From Eubacterium sp. (GTDB taxonomy: Bacteria; Bacillota; Clostridia; Peptostreptococcales; Anaerovoracaceae), in NCBI GenBank assembly GCA_021769965.1, contig JAETRU010000024.1, forward strand, positions 1 to 45,335: 45,335 nt of DNA. Direction: 5' to 3'. A program made the position numbers and the translations under genes. Shown here piece by piece: positions 7,118 through 15,319 of the stretch (its first letter is position 1; every line of letters begins with the position of its first letter). A model generated the notes under the pieces. The model was given only the letters and a program-made list of their open reading frames with translations. It had not been told where the DNA came from and did no database searches.

Positions 7118-7993
7118 ATGAATTACGGATGTCAGAGCATGGTCAAAAAAATTGACACGATTTTACTCAAACGGCCGGAGGCGGCTTTTGTGAGTCAGGA
7201 GAACCTCAATGAAAACTGGGAAAAATTCAAGTATTTCGGTTGCCCGGACTATGAAAAAGTACTGCAGGAGTACGAAGCTTTTGAGAAGATCATCAAGGAT
7301 CATGTAGAGAATGTCTACTATCTTCCTTATGATGAGAGAACGGGGCTGGATTCTATCTATACCCATGACTCCCTGAAGGTCACAAAAAAGGGCGCGATCT
7401 ATTTTCCGATGGGAAAAGAACTGAGAAACAAAGAACGTCTTGCGACGGAGGCTTTTCTGACGGAACACGGCGTGCCGACTCTGGGTCACATCGAGGCGCC
7501 GGGCAAAATGGAGGGCGGCGATGTTCTCTGGATCGACGACAGAACCGTAGCCATCGGCAGAGGATACAGAACCAACGACGAGGGAATCCGCCAGTTCAAG
7601 GAACTGACAAAGGATTTCATCGATGAATATATTATCATTCCGATGCCCCACGGCGACGGAGAAGAAGCGTGCCTGCACCTGATGAGCATCATCAGCTTTG
7701 TGGACACAGATAAGGCTGTGGTGTATTCCAAATATATGCCGGTATTTTTCAAAGAATATCTCATCGAAAAGGGTATTCAGCTTATCGAATGCGGCGACGA
7801 AGAGTATGATTATCTGGGGACCAATCTGCTGGCGCTGGAACCGGGAAAATGCGTGCTTATCGAAGGCTGTCCGGAAATCCAGAAGAAAATTGAGGACGCC
7901 GGTGTTACCGTATACACCTATGAAGGAAAGGAACTGTCCTACAGAGGTACCGGCGGACCGACCTGCCTGACCTGCCCGGTATGCAGAAAGTAG
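7118..7993 (+). CDS. DDAH/arginine-deiminase-like amidinotransferase-fold hydrolase
   Basis: 291 residues of the guanidine-modifying superfamily (amidinotransferase fold). Visible active-site elements are the Glu-containing APGKMEGGDVLWIDDRTV, the His in ACLHLMSII and the nucleophilic Cys in GGPTCLTCPVCR at the C-terminus. It belongs to a different branch from the preceding DDAH: the His motif is CLHLMS rather than LHLKTG. It could be an arginine or N-substituted-arginine hydrolase, or a citrulline/agmatine-type enzyme; the exact reaction is open. CGGAGGAA RBS. Its placement between DDAH and a RocB-like pseudogene supports a role in the catabolism of arginine or its derivatives. Confidence 0.8.
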   Translation: MNYGCQSMVKKIDTILLKRPEAAFVSQENLNENWEKFKYFGCPDYEKVLQEYEAFEKIIKDHVENVYYLPYDERTGLDSIYTHDSLKVTKKGAIYFPMGKELRNKERLATEAFLTEHGVPTLGHIEAPGKMEGGDVLWIDDRTVAIGRGYRTNDEGIRQFKELTKDFIDEYIIIPMPHGDGEEACLHLMSIISFVDTDKAVVYSKYMPVFFKEYLIEKGIQLIECGDEEYDYLGTNLLALEPGKCVLIEGCPEIQKKIEDAGVTVYTYEGKELSYRGTGGPTCLTCPVCRK

Positions 7994-8012
7994 CAGCTTT
8001 GAGGTAGTATTC

Positions 8013-9673
8013 ATGAAAAATCATAACTTGGATTTTGATTCCCTCAGCGGGAAGATCAAAGAAATCTTATATGAATATGTGAGGATTGAAAGCTACACCA
8101 ATACTTCCGGCGAGCGTCTCGCAGAGGATTTTTTCACAAAGCACTTTGAAAAGATTCCGTATTTTAACGAGCACCCGGAAAACTGGGGGCTATATCCTCT
8201 GGAGCATGACCCTTTGGGCAGACACGTCTGCTGGGCCATGGTAAGGGGAAAAGGCAGCAAAACAGTATGCATGGTCCATCACTATGATATCGTCGATATC
8301 GAGGATTACAAGCTGCTGAAACCGCTGGCCTTTTCGCCTGACCCATTGGCAGAGGCCCTTTCTGAACATTTGGATTTGCTGCCGGAAGACGCGAAAAAAG
8401 ATCTGCAGGAGGATACTTTTGTATTCTGCCGCGGCGGCTGCGATATGAAAGCAGGCGGCTCCATTTAGTATGCCTTACTGGAGGAGTACAGCAAACTTGC
8501 GGACTTTGAGGGGAATGTCATCGTTCTCGGCGTGCCTGATGAAGAAAACCTTTCCGCCGGGATGCGGGCTGCGGCGAAGCTTTTGGCGGAACTGAAGGAA
8601 AAGCTGGGACTGGAATATCTGATGATGATAAACAGTGAGCCCCATCAGCGGAAGGATTTTACAAAGGGCGTCTTTTCCGAGGGAACAGTGGGAAAGATGA
8701 TGCCGTTTATCTATGTAAGGGGATTTTTGTCTCATGCGGGGAAGGTCTTCGAGGGCCTTAATCCGGTATCTGTCATGTCGGAGATTGCGGCGAGAACGGA
8801 AGTCAACATGGAATTTGCTGATGTAGTAGATGGAGAAGCGGCGCCGCCGCCGACCTGGCTGTATCAGAAGGACAGCAAAGACCGCTATGATGTTTCCATG
8901 CCGCTGTCCGCCCAGGGCTGCTTTAGTGTACTGACTTTAAAGCAGACGCCTGCGGAGCTTTTGTGCAAGGTGGAAAAGGTTTGCCGCGACGGTTTTGAAG
9001 CGGTGCTTGCACGGATGAATGAAAACTATGAGAAGTTCTGTATTGCTACAGGCCAGCCTTTAAAAAGTCTGCCCTGGGAAGTGAAGGTCGTAGGCTTTGG
9101 AACACTTTATGAAGAGGCAAAGGCAGCCCACGGTGATGTTTTTGAAGAAGCATATCGGGCAAAGCAAAGGCAGGTTCTCAGCGATCTTAAGTCCGGCGCT
9201 GTCAACATGATTGAAGGAAACTTTCAGCTGGTGGAAAAAATCTACGACTATATCGAGGATATTTCTCCACGGGTGGTCTATGGTCTGCTGCCGCCGTATT
9301 ATCCCAATGTGTATTTTGACGGAATTGCGGCATCAGCGCAGGGGATGAGCGAAAAGTTATCCACATATACACAGGAAGAGTATGGTCAGATTTACGATAA
9401 AGAGTACTTTTACACGGGAATCTGCGATCTGAGAGCTACATTAATATCGATGATCCGCAGGCACAGAGAGCGTCTGTGGCAGGCGCGATGCCTCTCTTTG
9501 GGGAATATTATGACATTCCCTTTGAGAAAATCAGATCCATATCCATGGCAGGCATTAATATCGGGCCGTGGGGAAAGGATTTCCACAAACTGACAGAGAG
9601 GGTGTGCAAAGAAGACCTCTATGAGCGGACGCCGCGGATTCTGGACTGTGCAGTAAAGATGCTGCTGTGTTGA
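8013..9673 (+). pseudogene. rocB: RocB-like M20 family deacylase/peptidase, broken by a nonsense codon and a frameshift
   Basis: Read through, this encodes about 553 residues, the usual length of RocB-type M20 proteins (Zn hydrolases linked to arginine and ornithine degradation in Bacillus). Family features include VCMVHHYDIVDIED, CRGGCDMKAGG and VIVLGVPDEENLSAGM, with its acidic metal ligands. An in-frame TAG at 8466-8468 follows GGCDMKAGGSI, where a Gln (CAG) would fit. Near 9432-9436 a single base, probably an A, seems lost: the frame then shifts from DLRATLISM to one giving SYINIDDPQAQRASVAGAMP and a good M20 C-terminus ending at 9673. Two lesions argue for a decaying gene, although sequencing error or strain polymorphism cannot be excluded. 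GAGGTAG lies before the ATG, 19 nt after the preceding gene. Confidence 0.85.
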
Positions 9674-9749
9674 CCGCTGTGAAAAACGGGTAGATCCTGA
9701 CTCTGGAATAGTCTTGGAATAGTTTTTTCAGCATTTTTCAAAAATGTCC

Positions 9750-9778
9750 TTGCCTAACGTGGACAAAAATAGTATAAT
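9750..9778 (+). promoter_or_regulatory. Sigma-70 promoter of rpsU-yqeY
   Basis: TTGCCT (9750-9755), a 17-nt spacer and TATAAT (9773-9778). The leader of about 60 nt before the rpsU ATG ends in AGGAGGTGA. Confidence 0.75.
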
Positions 9779-9846
9779 ATTTGCGTTATAGGCAAAAAGA
9801 CTGTTCACAGCAATAGATTCAAAGTAGTCAGGAGGTGAATTGGAAT

Positions 9847-10026
9847 ATGGCACAAGTTATCGTTAGAGAAAACGAAAGTTTAGAAAGCGCTCTGAAGAGA
9901 TTCAAGAGATCATGCGCAAGAGACGGCGTTATGAGCGAACTCAGAAAGAGAGAGCATTACGAGAAACCAAGCGTAAAGAGAAAGAAAAAGTCTGAAGCCG
10001 CCAGAAAAAAGGCTAAGAAATATTAG
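9847..10026 (+). CDS. rpsU: 30S ribosomal protein S21
   Basis: A 59-residue basic protein beginning [20 protein letters not shown], the standard S21 start, with a Lys/Arg-rich tail. It is a small-subunit protein that contacts the anti-Shine-Dalgarno region. The ATG at 9847 is preferred over an in-frame GTG at 9835 that falls inside the Shine-Dalgarno sequence AGGAGGTG. It is followed 24 nt later by yqeY, an arrangement conserved across Firmicutes. Confidence 0.97.
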   Translation: MAQVIVRENESLESALKRFKRSCARDGVMSELRKREHYEKPSVKRKKKSEAARKKAKKY

Positions 10027-10050
10027 TCATTTAGAATCGAGGTGATATAA

Positions 10051-10497
10051 ATGACTTTGAAAGAGCAATTAATGGCTGATTTCAAGGAGGCTATGAAAGC
10101 CAGAGATGAAGTCGCCAAGAATACGATCAGTCTGGCTCGTGCCGCCATCAAGCAGTACGAGGTGGACAAACGCGAAGAACTGGACGACGCAGGCGTAATT
10201 GCCATTTTATCCAAGCAGGTAAAAATGCGTAAGGATGCCCTCGCTGATTTTGAAAAGGCTGGACGGACAGATCTGGTCGATGCATATAACGCCGAAATTG
10301 AAGTTCTGAACAAATATCTGCCGGAGCAGTTATCCAAAGAGAAGGTCATGGAGATCGTCAGAGAGACTGCAGCCTCACTTGGTATCGAAGGAGGCAAGCA
10401 GAACATGGGTAAGCTCATGGGCCCTGTCATGGGCAAGGTCAAAGGCCTTGCGGACGGCAGCATGGTAAAAGATGTTGTAATGGAATTTCTTTCATAA
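10051..10497 (+). CDS. yqeY: GatB/YqeY domain-containing protein
   Basis: 148 residues starting MTLKEQLMADFKEAMKARDEVAKNT in the order typical of YqeY, with the C-terminal helical domain shared with GatB (NKYLPEQLSKEKVMEIV, KQNMGKLMGPVMGKVKG). The domain resembles the tail of GatB, the amidotransferase subunit that acts on mischarged tRNA. The stand-alone protein's exact job is not settled. RBS GAGGTGAT. Co-transcribed with rpsU and closed by a terminator. Confidence 0.93.
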   Translation: MTLKEQLMADFKEAMKARDEVAKNTISLARAAIKQYEVDKREELDDAGVIAILSKQVKMRKDALADFEKAGRTDLVDAYNAEIEVLNKYLPEQLSKEKVMEIVRETAASLGIEGGKQNMGKLMGPVMGKVKGLADGSMVKDVVMEFLS

Positions 10498-10512
10498 TCA
10501 ATGAAAACAACT

Positions 10513-10541
10513 GCAGCCTGACGGAACCGTCAGGCTGTTTG
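10513..10541 (+). terminator. Terminator after yqeY
   Basis: Perfect 10-bp stem AGCCTGACGG/CCGTCAGGCT (10515-10524, 10527-10536) with a two-base loop and a short GTTTGTGTG tail. The weak T run suggests leaky termination into yqfC. Confidence 0.7.
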
Positions 10542-10585
10542 TGTGTGCGCGCATAATCCAGCCGCCGCCTTCATATACTTACACC

Positions 10586-10837
10586 ATGAAACTGTTAAAT
10601 GAACTCACCTTTGATTTTGATATCACCGGGCCGAAGGTCACGGCGTCGGAGCACGCCGCCATCGTGGAGAATGTCCTGCGGGTGGTGCTGATCACCGATA
10701 CCCAGGTCACCGTCCATACGGGGCGGTTCTTTGTGACCATCAGCGGCGGCAATTTTGTAATAGGGGAAATCTGGGAAGGACGTATGGAACTTGAGGGCGA
10801 CATCCAGGGAATCGAATTTCATAAGGCACTGGGTTAA
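10586..10837 (+). CDS. yqfC: YabP/YqfC-family sporulation protein
   Basis: 83 residues from the ATG at 10586 (98 if a GTG at 10541 is used). The beta-rich sequence fits the YqfC family (TGRFFVTISGGNFVIGEIWEGRMELEGDIQGIEF) and it lies directly before yqfD, as in Bacillus and Clostridia. YqfC is expressed in the mother cell during sporulation. Neither start has a clear Shine-Dalgarno and family members carry about 20 more N-terminal residues, so the start is uncertain. The GTG lies on the tail of the preceding terminator. Confidence 0.75.
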   Translation: MKLLNELTFDFDITGPKVTASEHAAIVENVLRVVLITDTQVTVHTGRFFVTISGGNFVIGEIWEGRMELEGDIQGIEFHKALG

Positions 10838-11846
10838 GGTCCGTCTGCAGGGTTTTAAGCCGGAGCGGATCCTGACCCAGGCCATAGAGCGGGGCGCCGC
10901 TTTGCGGGAGATCCGGTATAAGGACGAGACCGAGGTGTATTTCCGTGTGGCGGAAGAGGATCTGTCCATGCTGAAAAAGCTGGCTGGCAGCCGGTACAGG
11001 CTGACGGTGGTCCGGGAGGGCGGCGTGCGGCCGCAGGTCAGAAAGCTTTTGGGCCGGAAGCTGGCTGCGGCAGGCGTAGCTCTTTTTTTGATCGTGGCCG
11101 GCTTCCAGTCTCTCTTTGTCCGGGAGATCAATGTGATCGGCTGCAGGACCATCACCGAGAGCCAGATCAGAAGCTGCCTTGCCGAAGAAGGACTTTATGA
11201 AGGGGCGATGAAGCGCTTCGACTGTGACGAGATCGAGCGGAAGCTGTTTTCGGAGTTTGACAGCGTCGTATGGGCGCGGGTGGCCTACGAGGGAAATTAT
11301 GTACAGGTGGAGATCTCCGAAAGTGAGCAGATCCCGGCGGCAGACGCGTCTCGGGAAAAGCCGTGCAGCATCGTGGCAGATCAGGAGTGCTATATCGAGA
11401 ACGTCTATACATATAGGGGAAGAGCAAAAGTGCAGTCAGGAGATTTCGTCCGCAAGGGCCAGGTGCTGATCAGCGGAAGAGTCCCCATCGAGCATCCGAC
11501 CTATCCGCTGGAAAAAGACGAAAAGCCGGAGCACTACGTCCATGCTGAGGGCAAAGTGACAGCCAGAGTTCCGTATTACTTTTCCTTCTATATGGAGCGT
11601 GCGGCGGAGGAAAAAAAGCAGGCGCAGGCCATGCTGCGGGACTGGATCAAAGAAAATGTGCCGGAAAATGCGCAAATTTTAAATAAAGACTTTCATTTTG
11701 CTGTGAAAAAAAATATAATAAGGGTATATGGAACAGTAGAGACCCGTCAGCGGGTGGGAATAGAAAAGGAGATCGATATTGACAAATCAGAATCAGAATC
11801 TAAATCAGAATCCAGATCAGGAACTGAAGAAAATACAGATCGATGA
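10791..11846 (+). CDS. yqfD: Sporulation protein YqfD
   Basis: 351 residues. A short N-terminal domain (GFKPERILTQAIERGAALRE, about 20-80) is followed by one transmembrane segment (about 87-105) and an external domain with INVIGCRTITESQIRSCL. The family is needed for sporulation and acts with YqfC. The best start is the TTG at 10791, preceded by GGAAGGA, which overlaps yqfC by 47 nt; no ATG lies at a suitable place. The extreme C-terminus is a low-complexity Ser/Glu/Lys run coded by the same bases that start phoH. Confidence 0.85.
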   Translation: MRATSRESNFIRHWVKVRLQGFKPERILTQAIERGAALREIRYKDETEVYFRVAEEDLSMLKKLAGSRYRLTVVREGGVRPQVRKLLGRKLAAAGVALFLIVAGFQSLFVREINVIGCRTITESQIRSCLAEEGLYEGAMKRFDCDEIERKLFSEFDSVVWARVAYEGNYVQVEISESEQIPAADASREKPCSIVADQECYIENVYTYRGRAKVQSGDFVRKGQVLISGRVPIEHPTYPLEKDEKPEHYVHAEGKVTARVPYYFSFYMERAAEEKKQAQAMLRDWIKENVPENAQILNKDFHFAVKKNIIRVYGTVETRQRVGIEKEIDIDKSESESKSESRSGTEENTDR

Positions 11847-12786
11847 CAGCGTGGACCGGGCGGAGCTTCTGGGAAGTCTGGACGCCAACCTGAATCTGAT
11901 CCGGGAGAGCACCGGAACGGAAATTTTTCAGCGTGACGACTGCCTGCTGCTGAGAGGCGGCAATACAGAACTGGCGGAGGGCATTTTAAGCGAACTGGCA
12001 GATATCCTCAAAAGCGGCGAGCGTCTGGACAGTCAGAAGGTCAGCTACGTGATCAGCATGAAGGAGCAGGGTCAGTCCTACAGAGAAAACAACGTGAGCA
12101 AGGATATTATCTGTTTCACCAGCAAGGGACGGCCGCTGAAGCCTAAGACTGTAGGACAGAAGAAATACGTGGAGAGTATCCGCAAAAGAGACATCGTATT
12201 CGGTATCGGACCGGCGGGCACAGGAAAGACCTATATCGCTGTGGCCATGGCCGTCAACGCATATAAAAATAAAGAAGTTCAGAAGATCATACTGGCGCGG
12301 CCTGCTGTGGAAGCGGGAGAAAGGCTGGGATTTCTGCCCGGTGATCTTCAGGAAAAGGTGGATCCGTATCTCAGACCGCTGTACGACGCGCTGTACGACG
12401 TTCTGGGCAGGGACAACGCTCTGCGACTGAAGGAGAAGGAAGTCATCGAAGTGGTGCCGCTGGCCTACATGCGCGGCCGGACGCTGGACAACTCCTTTAT
12501 TATACTGGACGAGGCGCAGAATACCACCAGAGAGCAGATGAAAATGTTCCTGACCCGGATGGGCTTCGGCTCAAAGGTGGTCGTTACCGGCGACATTACC
12601 CAGATCGACCTGCCGAGGGGCAGAAAGAGCGGCCTTATAGAAGCGGAAAAGATCCTGAAGAACGTAGAAGGCATTGACTTCTGCTACCTGAAGGATGTGG
12701 ACGTGGTCAGACACGAGCTGGTCAAGCGGATCATCAACGCTTACGACCGTTTCTATAAGAGTCATCCGGAGGAACTGGAGGAATAG
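11779..12786 (+). CDS. phoH: PhoH family ATPase
   Basis: 335 residues with an N-terminal KH-like region (about 20-110) and a PhoH ATPase domain: Walker A GPAGTGKT at 144-151, FLPGDLQEKVDPYLRPLYD and Walker B FIILDEAQN. PhoH-type proteins are predicted RNA-linked ATPases or helicases, and the neighbourhood with ybeY is conserved. It begins at TTG with AAAAGGAG upstream, overlapping the end of yqfD by 68 nt. The first 12 codons are a repetitive Asn/Gln-rich run. The HD-hydrolase gene pgpH, which often follows phoH in Firmicutes, is absent: ybeY starts after two bases. Confidence 0.93.
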   Translation: MTNQNQNLNQNPDQELKKIQIDDSVDRAELLGSLDANLNLIRESTGTEIFQRDDCLLLRGGNTELAEGILSELADILKSGERLDSQKVSYVISMKEQGQSYRENNVSKDIICFTSKGRPLKPKTVGQKKYVESIRKRDIVFGIGPAGTGKTYIAVAMAVNAYKNKEVQKIILARPAVEAGERLGFLPGDLQEKVDPYLRPLYDALYDVLGRDNALRLKEKEVIEVVPLAYMRGRTLDNSFIILDEAQNTTREQMKMFLTRMGFGSKVVVTGDITQIDLPRGRKSGLIEAEKILKNVEGIDFCYLKDVDVVRHELVKRIINAYDRFYKSHPEELEE

Positions 12787-12788
12787 CT

Positions 12789-13259
12789 ATGAAGATATAC
12801 TTTGAAGAGGGTCAGCAGGTCTCAGAAGAGATACGCCTGACCATGGAGAAGGCCGCTGCCCGCTGTCTGCAGCTGGAAGGCTTTGATGAAGAAGAGCAGG
12901 ACCGGACGGAGATCAGCGTTACTTTTGTCAGCGGAGAGGAGATCCGGGTCCTGAACCGGGATTACAGAGATACGGACAGAGTTACCGACGTGCTGTCCTT
13001 TCCTCAGTTTGACGACCTGAACGATCTGCCCGGTTTTGGCGATATCTGTCTGGGCGACGTGGTCATCTGCAAAGACCGGGCCGCCGAGCAGGCTGAGGAG
13101 TTCGGCCATTCTTTTGAGCGTGAGATCATCTATCTCTTCACCCACAGCATTCTTCATCTTCTGGGCTACGACCATATGGAGCCTGCGGATAAGCAGGAGA
13201 TGCGCGCGCGGGAAGAGGAAGTCATGGAGTATCTGGGCATCAGGAGGCAGACGCTATGA
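12789..13259 (+). CDS. ybeY: Endoribonuclease YbeY (16S rRNA maturation)
   Basis: 156 residues with the zinc-binding signature HSILHLLGYDH (H119, H123, H129; H-x3-H-x5-H), preceded by LSFPQFDD and LGDVVICKD, both typical of YbeY. It processes the 16S rRNA 3' end and takes part in ribosome quality control. It begins two bases after the phoH stop and overlaps cdd by 4 nt (ATGA), so translation is coupled. Confidence 0.95.
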   Translation: MKIYFEEGQQVSEEIRLTMEKAAARCLQLEGFDEEEQDRTEISVTFVSGEEIRVLNRDYRDTDRVTDVLSFPQFDDLNDLPGFGDICLGDVVICKDRAAEQAEEFGHSFEREIIYLFTHSILHLLGYDHMEPADKQEMRAREEEVMEYLGIRRQTL

Positions 13260-13660
13260 ACAAAGATTTTCAGGCGAACAAAGCGGCATACGGCAGGCTG
13301 TTTCAGGCCGCGGAGGCGGTGCTTCCCAATGCCTACGCGCCGTTTTCTCACTTTCAGGTGGGAGCGGCTCTGCTGACGGAAGAAGGAAAGGTCTTTACCG
13401 GCGTCAATGTGGAAAACTCGTCCTATGGCGGGACGATCTGCGCCGAACGGACCGCCTGTGTCAAAGCTTTGTCGGAAGGATATCGGAATTTTGAAGCCAT
13501 CGCCATCGCCTCCAGCGGAGGAACGGCGTTTCCCTGCGGGATCTGCAGACAGTTTCTCTATGAGTTCGCGCCGGACCTGATCGTGATCCTGGGCGAGGAT
13601 ATCGGCCATTTGATGAAATACACACTGAAAGAACTATTACCGGAAGGATTTAAACTATGA
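13256..13660 (+). CDS. cdd: Cytidine deaminase
   Basis: 134 residues, the homotetrameric type. It shows the substrate motif NVENSSYGG, the catalytic CAE in GGTICAERTA and PCGICRQFLYEF with two zinc-binding Cys. It converts (deoxy)cytidine to (deoxy)uridine in pyrimidine salvage. ATGA overlaps join it to ybeY upstream and era downstream. In Bacillus dgkA lies between ybeY and cdd; here it is missing. Confidence 0.96.
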   Translation: MNKDFQANKAAYGRLFQAAEAVLPNAYAPFSHFQVGAALLTEEGKVFTGVNVENSSYGGTICAERTACVKALSEGYRNFEAIAIASSGGTAFPCGICRQFLYEFAPDLIVILGEDIGHLMKYTLKELLPEGFKL

Positions 13661-14559
13661 TGAAGTCAGGATTTATCGGCATCATCGGCAGGCCTAACGT
13701 AGGCAAGTCGACGCTTTTGAATAATATACTGGGGGAGAAGATCGCCATCACCTGCGATAAGCCCCAGACCACCAGAAACAGTATCCGCGGCATCTACACC
13801 AGGCTTGATGAGGACACGGACAGCAGCGGCGTGCAGATGGTGTTTATCGACACGCCGGGCATACACAAAGCCCGCAACAAGCTGGGACAGGCTATGACGG
13901 AAATGGCTGTCAACACGTATAAAGAAGTGGATGTGATCCTCTTTCTGGTCGACGGCAGCATCAAAAAGGGACCGGGAGACCGGTATATCACCGAGCAGAT
14001 CAAAGATCTGGATACGCCGAAGATCCTGGTTATTAATAAAATCGACCGGATGAGCCCGCAGGAGTACCGGGAGATCTTTGACGAATATCAGGAGCTGGGC
14101 ATCTTTGACGCCATCTTCGGCACATCCGCGCTGAAAGGCACCAATGTGGCGGACCTCCTCACGAAGATAGAGACTTATCTGGAAGAAGGACCGATGTTCT
14201 TCCCGGCGGATATGGTCACAGATCATCCGGAGCGGTTCATCGTCAGCGAGATCATCCGGGAAAAGCTTTTGTATTATCTGGACGAGGAAGTGCCTCATGG
14301 CGTAGCCGTGGAGATCGAAAGCTACAGCGAGGAGCCGAAGATCACCCGTATCGGGGCCGTCATCTACTGCGAAAAGAAATCTCACAAGGGGATCATCATC
14401 GGAAAGCAGGGCAAGAAACTGAAAGGCATCGGCAAGAGCGCCCGTCTGGAGATCGAGGCGCTGCTGGGGACCAAAGTATATCTGGAGATATGGGTCAAAG
14501 TAAAGGAGAACTGGAGAGACAGCGACTTTGCGCTGTCTAACTTCGGTTACAGAGAATAG
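13657..14559 (+). CDS. era: GTPase Era
   Basis: 300 residues. GTPase motifs: G1 GRPNVGKST near the N-terminus, G3 DTPG, G4 NKID, then a C-terminal KH RNA-binding domain with GIIIGKQGKKLKGIG and a WVKVKENWRD end. Era binds 16S rRNA and helps 30S assembly. Start overlaps cdd by 4 nt. Only two bases separate it from recO. Confidence 0.97.
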   Translation: MMKSGFIGIIGRPNVGKSTLLNNILGEKIAITCDKPQTTRNSIRGIYTRLDEDTDSSGVQMVFIDTPGIHKARNKLGQAMTEMAVNTYKEVDVILFLVDGSIKKGPGDRYITEQIKDLDTPKILVINKIDRMSPQEYREIFDEYQELGIFDAIFGTSALKGTNVADLLTKIETYLEEGPMFFPADMVTDHPERFIVSEIIREKLLYYLDEEVPHGVAVEIESYSEEPKITRIGAVIYCEKKSHKGIIIGKQGKKLKGIGKSARLEIEALLGTKVYLEIWVKVKENWRDSDFALSNFGYRE

Positions 14560-14561
14560 AT

Positions 14562-15308
14562 ATGTATACGAGTACGGAAGGGATCATTTTCAGACAGGTC
14601 AAGGCCACAGGCGGCCGCAGGATGCTGCTTCTGTTTACGAAGAAATACGGAAAGATCAGCGCCGGAAGCAGTCTCAGCGAGAAAGGCAGAGGCAAGACGG
14701 CTCTGGCTATGCGGCCCTTTACCTATGGCGTCTACGAGCTGTACAAGGGACGGGAGTATTATAATCTCAACAACGCAGAGGTGAAGCAGAGCTACTTTCG
14801 CATCGGTGACGATCTGGATAAATATATGCAGGCGTCTCTGGTGCTGGAGCTGACGGAAAGAATGATCCCCGAGGAGGTGCCGCAGCCCCGGCTGTTTAAT
14901 CTTCTGAACGAGTTTCTGGCCGCTATGGAAAGGCGGGAAAAGTTTCACGAGACGCTTGTTCTGGCCTACGAAGTGAAGGCGCTGGGCCTGCTGGGCTGTT
15001 TTCCCCGGCTGGACGCATGTGCCTGCTGCGGATCAAAGGGGCCTCTGACTGCCTTCAGCGTGGCAGACGGCGGAATGGTGTGTGAAAATTGCAGGAAGAA
15101 AAGCAATGACAGATTGATTTATGAACCAAAATTTGATATAGTAGATATATTAAAATACTTTTCGAAAACGCCTCTTGGCGCCTTTGAAAAAGTAGCGCTG
15201 GAACCGGGCGCTGCGAAGGGTTTGCAGCAGATTCTGAGAGAATATATGTCCTATTATCTGGATATAGGAAAGCTAAAGAGCGAGAGCATTTTTGAAGGAA
15301 AATTTTAG
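14562..15308 (+). CDS. recO: DNA repair protein RecO
   Basis: 248 residues. An N-terminal OB fold (about 1-80) is followed by a helical domain containing a four-Cys zinc module (CACCGSKG and CENCRKK). RecO loads RecA on SSB-coated DNA with RecR. The order era-recO-glyS matches other Firmicutes. The final third (KFDIVDILKYFSKTPLGAFEK) is typical of the family. Confidence 0.93.
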   Translation: MYTSTEGIIFRQVKATGGRRMLLLFTKKYGKISAGSSLSEKGRGKTALAMRPFTYGVYELYKGREYYNLNNAEVKQSYFRIGDDLDKYMQASLVLELTERMIPEEVPQPRLFNLLNEFLAAMERREKFHETLVLAYEVKALGLLGCFPRLDACACCGSKGPLTAFSVADGGMVCENCRKKSNDRLIYEPKFDIVDILKYFSKTPLGAFEKVALEPGAAKGLQQILREYMSYYLDIGKLKSESIFEGKF

Positions 15309-15319
15309 GAGGTTATGAA

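Noticed and set aside
8466-8468. In-frame TAG in the RocB-like gene as a pyrrolysine codon
   Set aside because: An MttB homologue is present, but it is the non-Pyl type with no amber codon. The TAG sits where Gln fits, and a separate frameshift breaks the same gene downstream, so decay or error is simpler.
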